From Phycomyces blakesleeanus NRRL 1555(-) (Eukaryota > Mucoromycota > Mucoromycetes > Mucorales > Phycomycetaceae): DNA of 64,000 nt. A program made the position numbers and the translations under genes. Below the pieces are notes generated by a model, which worked only from the letters and a program-made list of their open reading frames with translations, made no database searches and was not told where the DNA came from. This document shows positions 62,209 through 64,000 of the stretch, in pieces; position 1 is the first letter of the stretch, and each line of letters begins with the position of its first letter. Location: the NCBI RefSeq assembly GCF_001638985.1, contig NW_017265141.1:1481001-1545000 (forward strand), in the 5' to 3' direction.

Positions 62209-63897
62209 TTACTCGCTCTCAAAGACAGCGGCCATACCCATACCAGTACCGATGCACATGGAGGTGACACCGACCTTCTTACCCTGACGCTTCAATTCGG
62301 GGAGAAGAGTGGCGATCTGGCGGGCACCAGTGCAGCCGAGAGGGTGACCAAAGGCAATTGCACCACCCTTGGGGTTAACCTTCTCAATGGGAATGGCCAA
62401 CTTCTCGACAGAGTAGACAGCCTGGGAGGCAAAGGCCTCGTTGATCTCAAAGATATCGACGTCGGACAACTTAAGGCCAGCTCTCTCGACAGCGACGGGG
62501 ATGGCGTAGGCGGGTCCGACACCCATGATACGAGGGGGTACACCAACAACAGCAGAGGTGATGTACTTGCCGACGATGGGAAGACCGTACTTCTGGGCAG
62601 TCTTGCGCTTCATCAACAGGACGGCGGCGGCACCATCGGAAACCTGGGAGGCGTTACCGGCAGTGGTGAAGCCGTTCTCAGAGAAGGCAGGGCGCAGCTT
62701 GCCAAGGGTCTCGGGGGTGGTGCCAGGGCGGACACCATCATCTCTGTCGACAACAACGGTGTGCTCAACACCGTCCTTGTCCAAGACAGTAGCCTTGATG
62801 GGAACAATCTCGGCCTTGAAGTAACCAGCCTTCTGGGCCTCGACAGCCTTGTTGTGGGAAGAGGCAGCAAAGGCATCCTGCTTGGCACGGGTGACGCCGT
62901 ACTCGGCAGCAACGTTCTCAGAGGTGATACTATTTTTAAAAAAAAAGAATAAATAAATATATAGATATAAATTTGTGAATTGAATTGAATCGAATCGAAT
63001 GGTAGATAATAAAAATTTCATGTATTTTATTTTATTTTTATACAAAATAAGCTTTGTATTGAACAAATCAGTTGCAAAAAAACAAACTGATATTTCCAAC
63101 CCCTCCCCCTTTCTCCCTCTTCTATATACCTTTTCCCCTCCATCCCTTTTTTTTTTTTAAAAAAAAAAGAAAAACTTCCTTGTGACACAAATACTCTCTC
63201 TCACACACACACAAACGAATAAAGAAATATTAAAAAAGAAAGAAAAGGTCTTACCCCATGGGCAACAAGCAGTCAGCAGCAGCAGCAGAGCCCTCAGCAA
63301 TCTTGTCAGAGGTGGGAGACATGGACTGGGGACCGTAGTTCTTGGTCATGGACTCGAAACCGGCACCAATACCGACCTCAATCAAACCAGCCTGGATAGC
63401 AGTGGCAATCTGAACAACGGCCTGGAGACCAGAAGAGCACTGACGGTTGACAGTGTTGACAGAGCTAGTTTCGGGGAAACCGGCGTAAAGAGCAGCCATA
63501 CGGGCGTTGGTGGCAGCACCACCCTGGGCAAGGACAGTTCCGACAGCAATGTCATTGACAATGGAGGGGTCCAACTTGGTCTCAGCAATGACAGCCTTGA
63601 AGACCTCGGCAAGAATTTCTGAAAGAATAAAAGAAATAAGTGATATGAATAGTGAGAGAAAGTAAGGTTGTGAATTATTAGTAGTATTATTATTATTTGA
63701 TGAGTGGTAATGACAGTAATGGCGGTGGTAGTACCTTCAGGGAGAGTGTCCTTGAATCCACCCTTGCGGCTACGGGTAATGGCAGAACGGAGGGCGGAGA
63801 CAATGACTACGTCCTCAGGAGACTTGACACCGACCTTGTTGGCGATGGAGTCAGTGGGGGCAAGGTGAGCAGAGACTTGTTGAAGACGGGAAGCCAT
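62209..63897 (-). CDS. POT1: Peroxisomal 3-ketoacyl-CoA thiolase with PTS2
   Basis: Performs the last step of peroxisomal beta-oxidation, cleaving 3-ketoacyl-CoA to acetyl-CoA and a shortened acyl-CoA. Three exons (63897-63735, 63618-63255, 62929-62209) give 415 residues. The N-terminus MASRLQQVSAHL contains RLQQVSAHL, an exact PTS2 signal (R-L-x5-H-L) for Pex7 import. The nucleophile Cys is in VNRQCSSGLQAV; other active-site blocks are NEAFASQA, GGAIAFGHPLGCTGAR and the second Cys in SMCIGTGMG. The coding region is GC-rich relative to flanks and strongly codon-biased, suggesting high expression. Intron 2 is long (about 325 nt) with pyrimidine-rich and T/A hairpin sequence. Confidence 0.96.
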
Positions 63898-64000
63898 TGT
63901 TTGTTGGTAGATTCTTGGATGTTTTTTTTAGGTGAAGAAGAGAAGACTCTGTGCGAAAAGAAGTTGGTTATATATATATTTATATATAAATATATTTTAT
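63898..64000. promoter_or_regulatory. Thiolase upstream region, cut by the window end
   Basis: Only 103 bp of leader or promoter is available. It is AT-rich with TATATA runs near 63970, too short to judge. Confidence 0.4.

Noticed and set aside
62344..62952. 202-codon plus-strand frame
   Set aside because: It is antisense to thiolase exon 3; composition is an artefact of biased codon use there.

Overview
The window looks like nuclear DNA of an early-diverging filamentous fungus, most likely Mucoromycota. It has intron-dense protein genes with short (about 50-120 nt) GT-AG introns, very AT-rich spacers full of microsatellites, and a standard fungal housekeeping set: PHO84-type phosphate transporter, CCC1 iron transporter, MAF1, GLE1, gamma-tubulin complex GCP3, HEM14, EFM4 and PTS2 thiolase. 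There are two decayed DNA-transposon relics (Tc1/mariner and pogo). The species cannot be named from the sequence alone. I saw no rRNA, tRNA or CRISPR.

Layout. 1-5.3 kb is gene-free and holds a 455-bp MITE and other repeat debris. 5.3-8.5 kb is a head-to-head pair of stomatin (SPFH) paralogues sharing a 325-bp promoter; the right-hand copy has a broken reading frame in exon 1. 8.5-15.1 kb is gene-poor, with a dead Tc1/mariner transposase at 11.7-12.6 kb. 15.1-24.4 kb is a gene cluster: 6-phosphogluconate dehydrogenase, a membrane PDI-like protein, a disordered helical protein, and GLE1 (the last two divergent around a CRE site). 24.4-28 kb is sparse, with a pogo relic. 28-35.1 kb holds GCP3 and PHO84 on the minus strand. 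35.1-40.5 kb has no recognised gene but holds a MITE and a 1.57-kb element with 294-bp inverted arms. 40.5-53.3 kb holds four minus-strand genes (C2H2 factor, MAF1, CCC1, HEM14) separated by long spacers. 54.5-63.9 kb holds a 4E-T-like eIF4E-binding protein, EFM4, a bZIP factor with an apparent membrane segment, and peroxisomal thiolase.

The genes do not form one pathway or operon. Several deal with gene expression from transcription to translation: MAF1 (Pol III), GLE1 (mRNA export), 4E-T (cap-binding control), EFM4 (eEF1A methylation) and two transcription factors. Gene models were built by joining exons in frame at splice sites. Coding-exon sums were checked to be divisible by three for stomatin A, 6PGDH, the 20-kb gene, PHO84, the C2H2 gene, MAF1, CCC1, HEM14, EFM4, the bZIP and thiolase. 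Most useful for re-annotation are two GC-AG introns, small first or last exons that ORF-only calls miss (6PGDH, EFM4, GCP3, MAF1), and the ATF6-like membrane bZIP.
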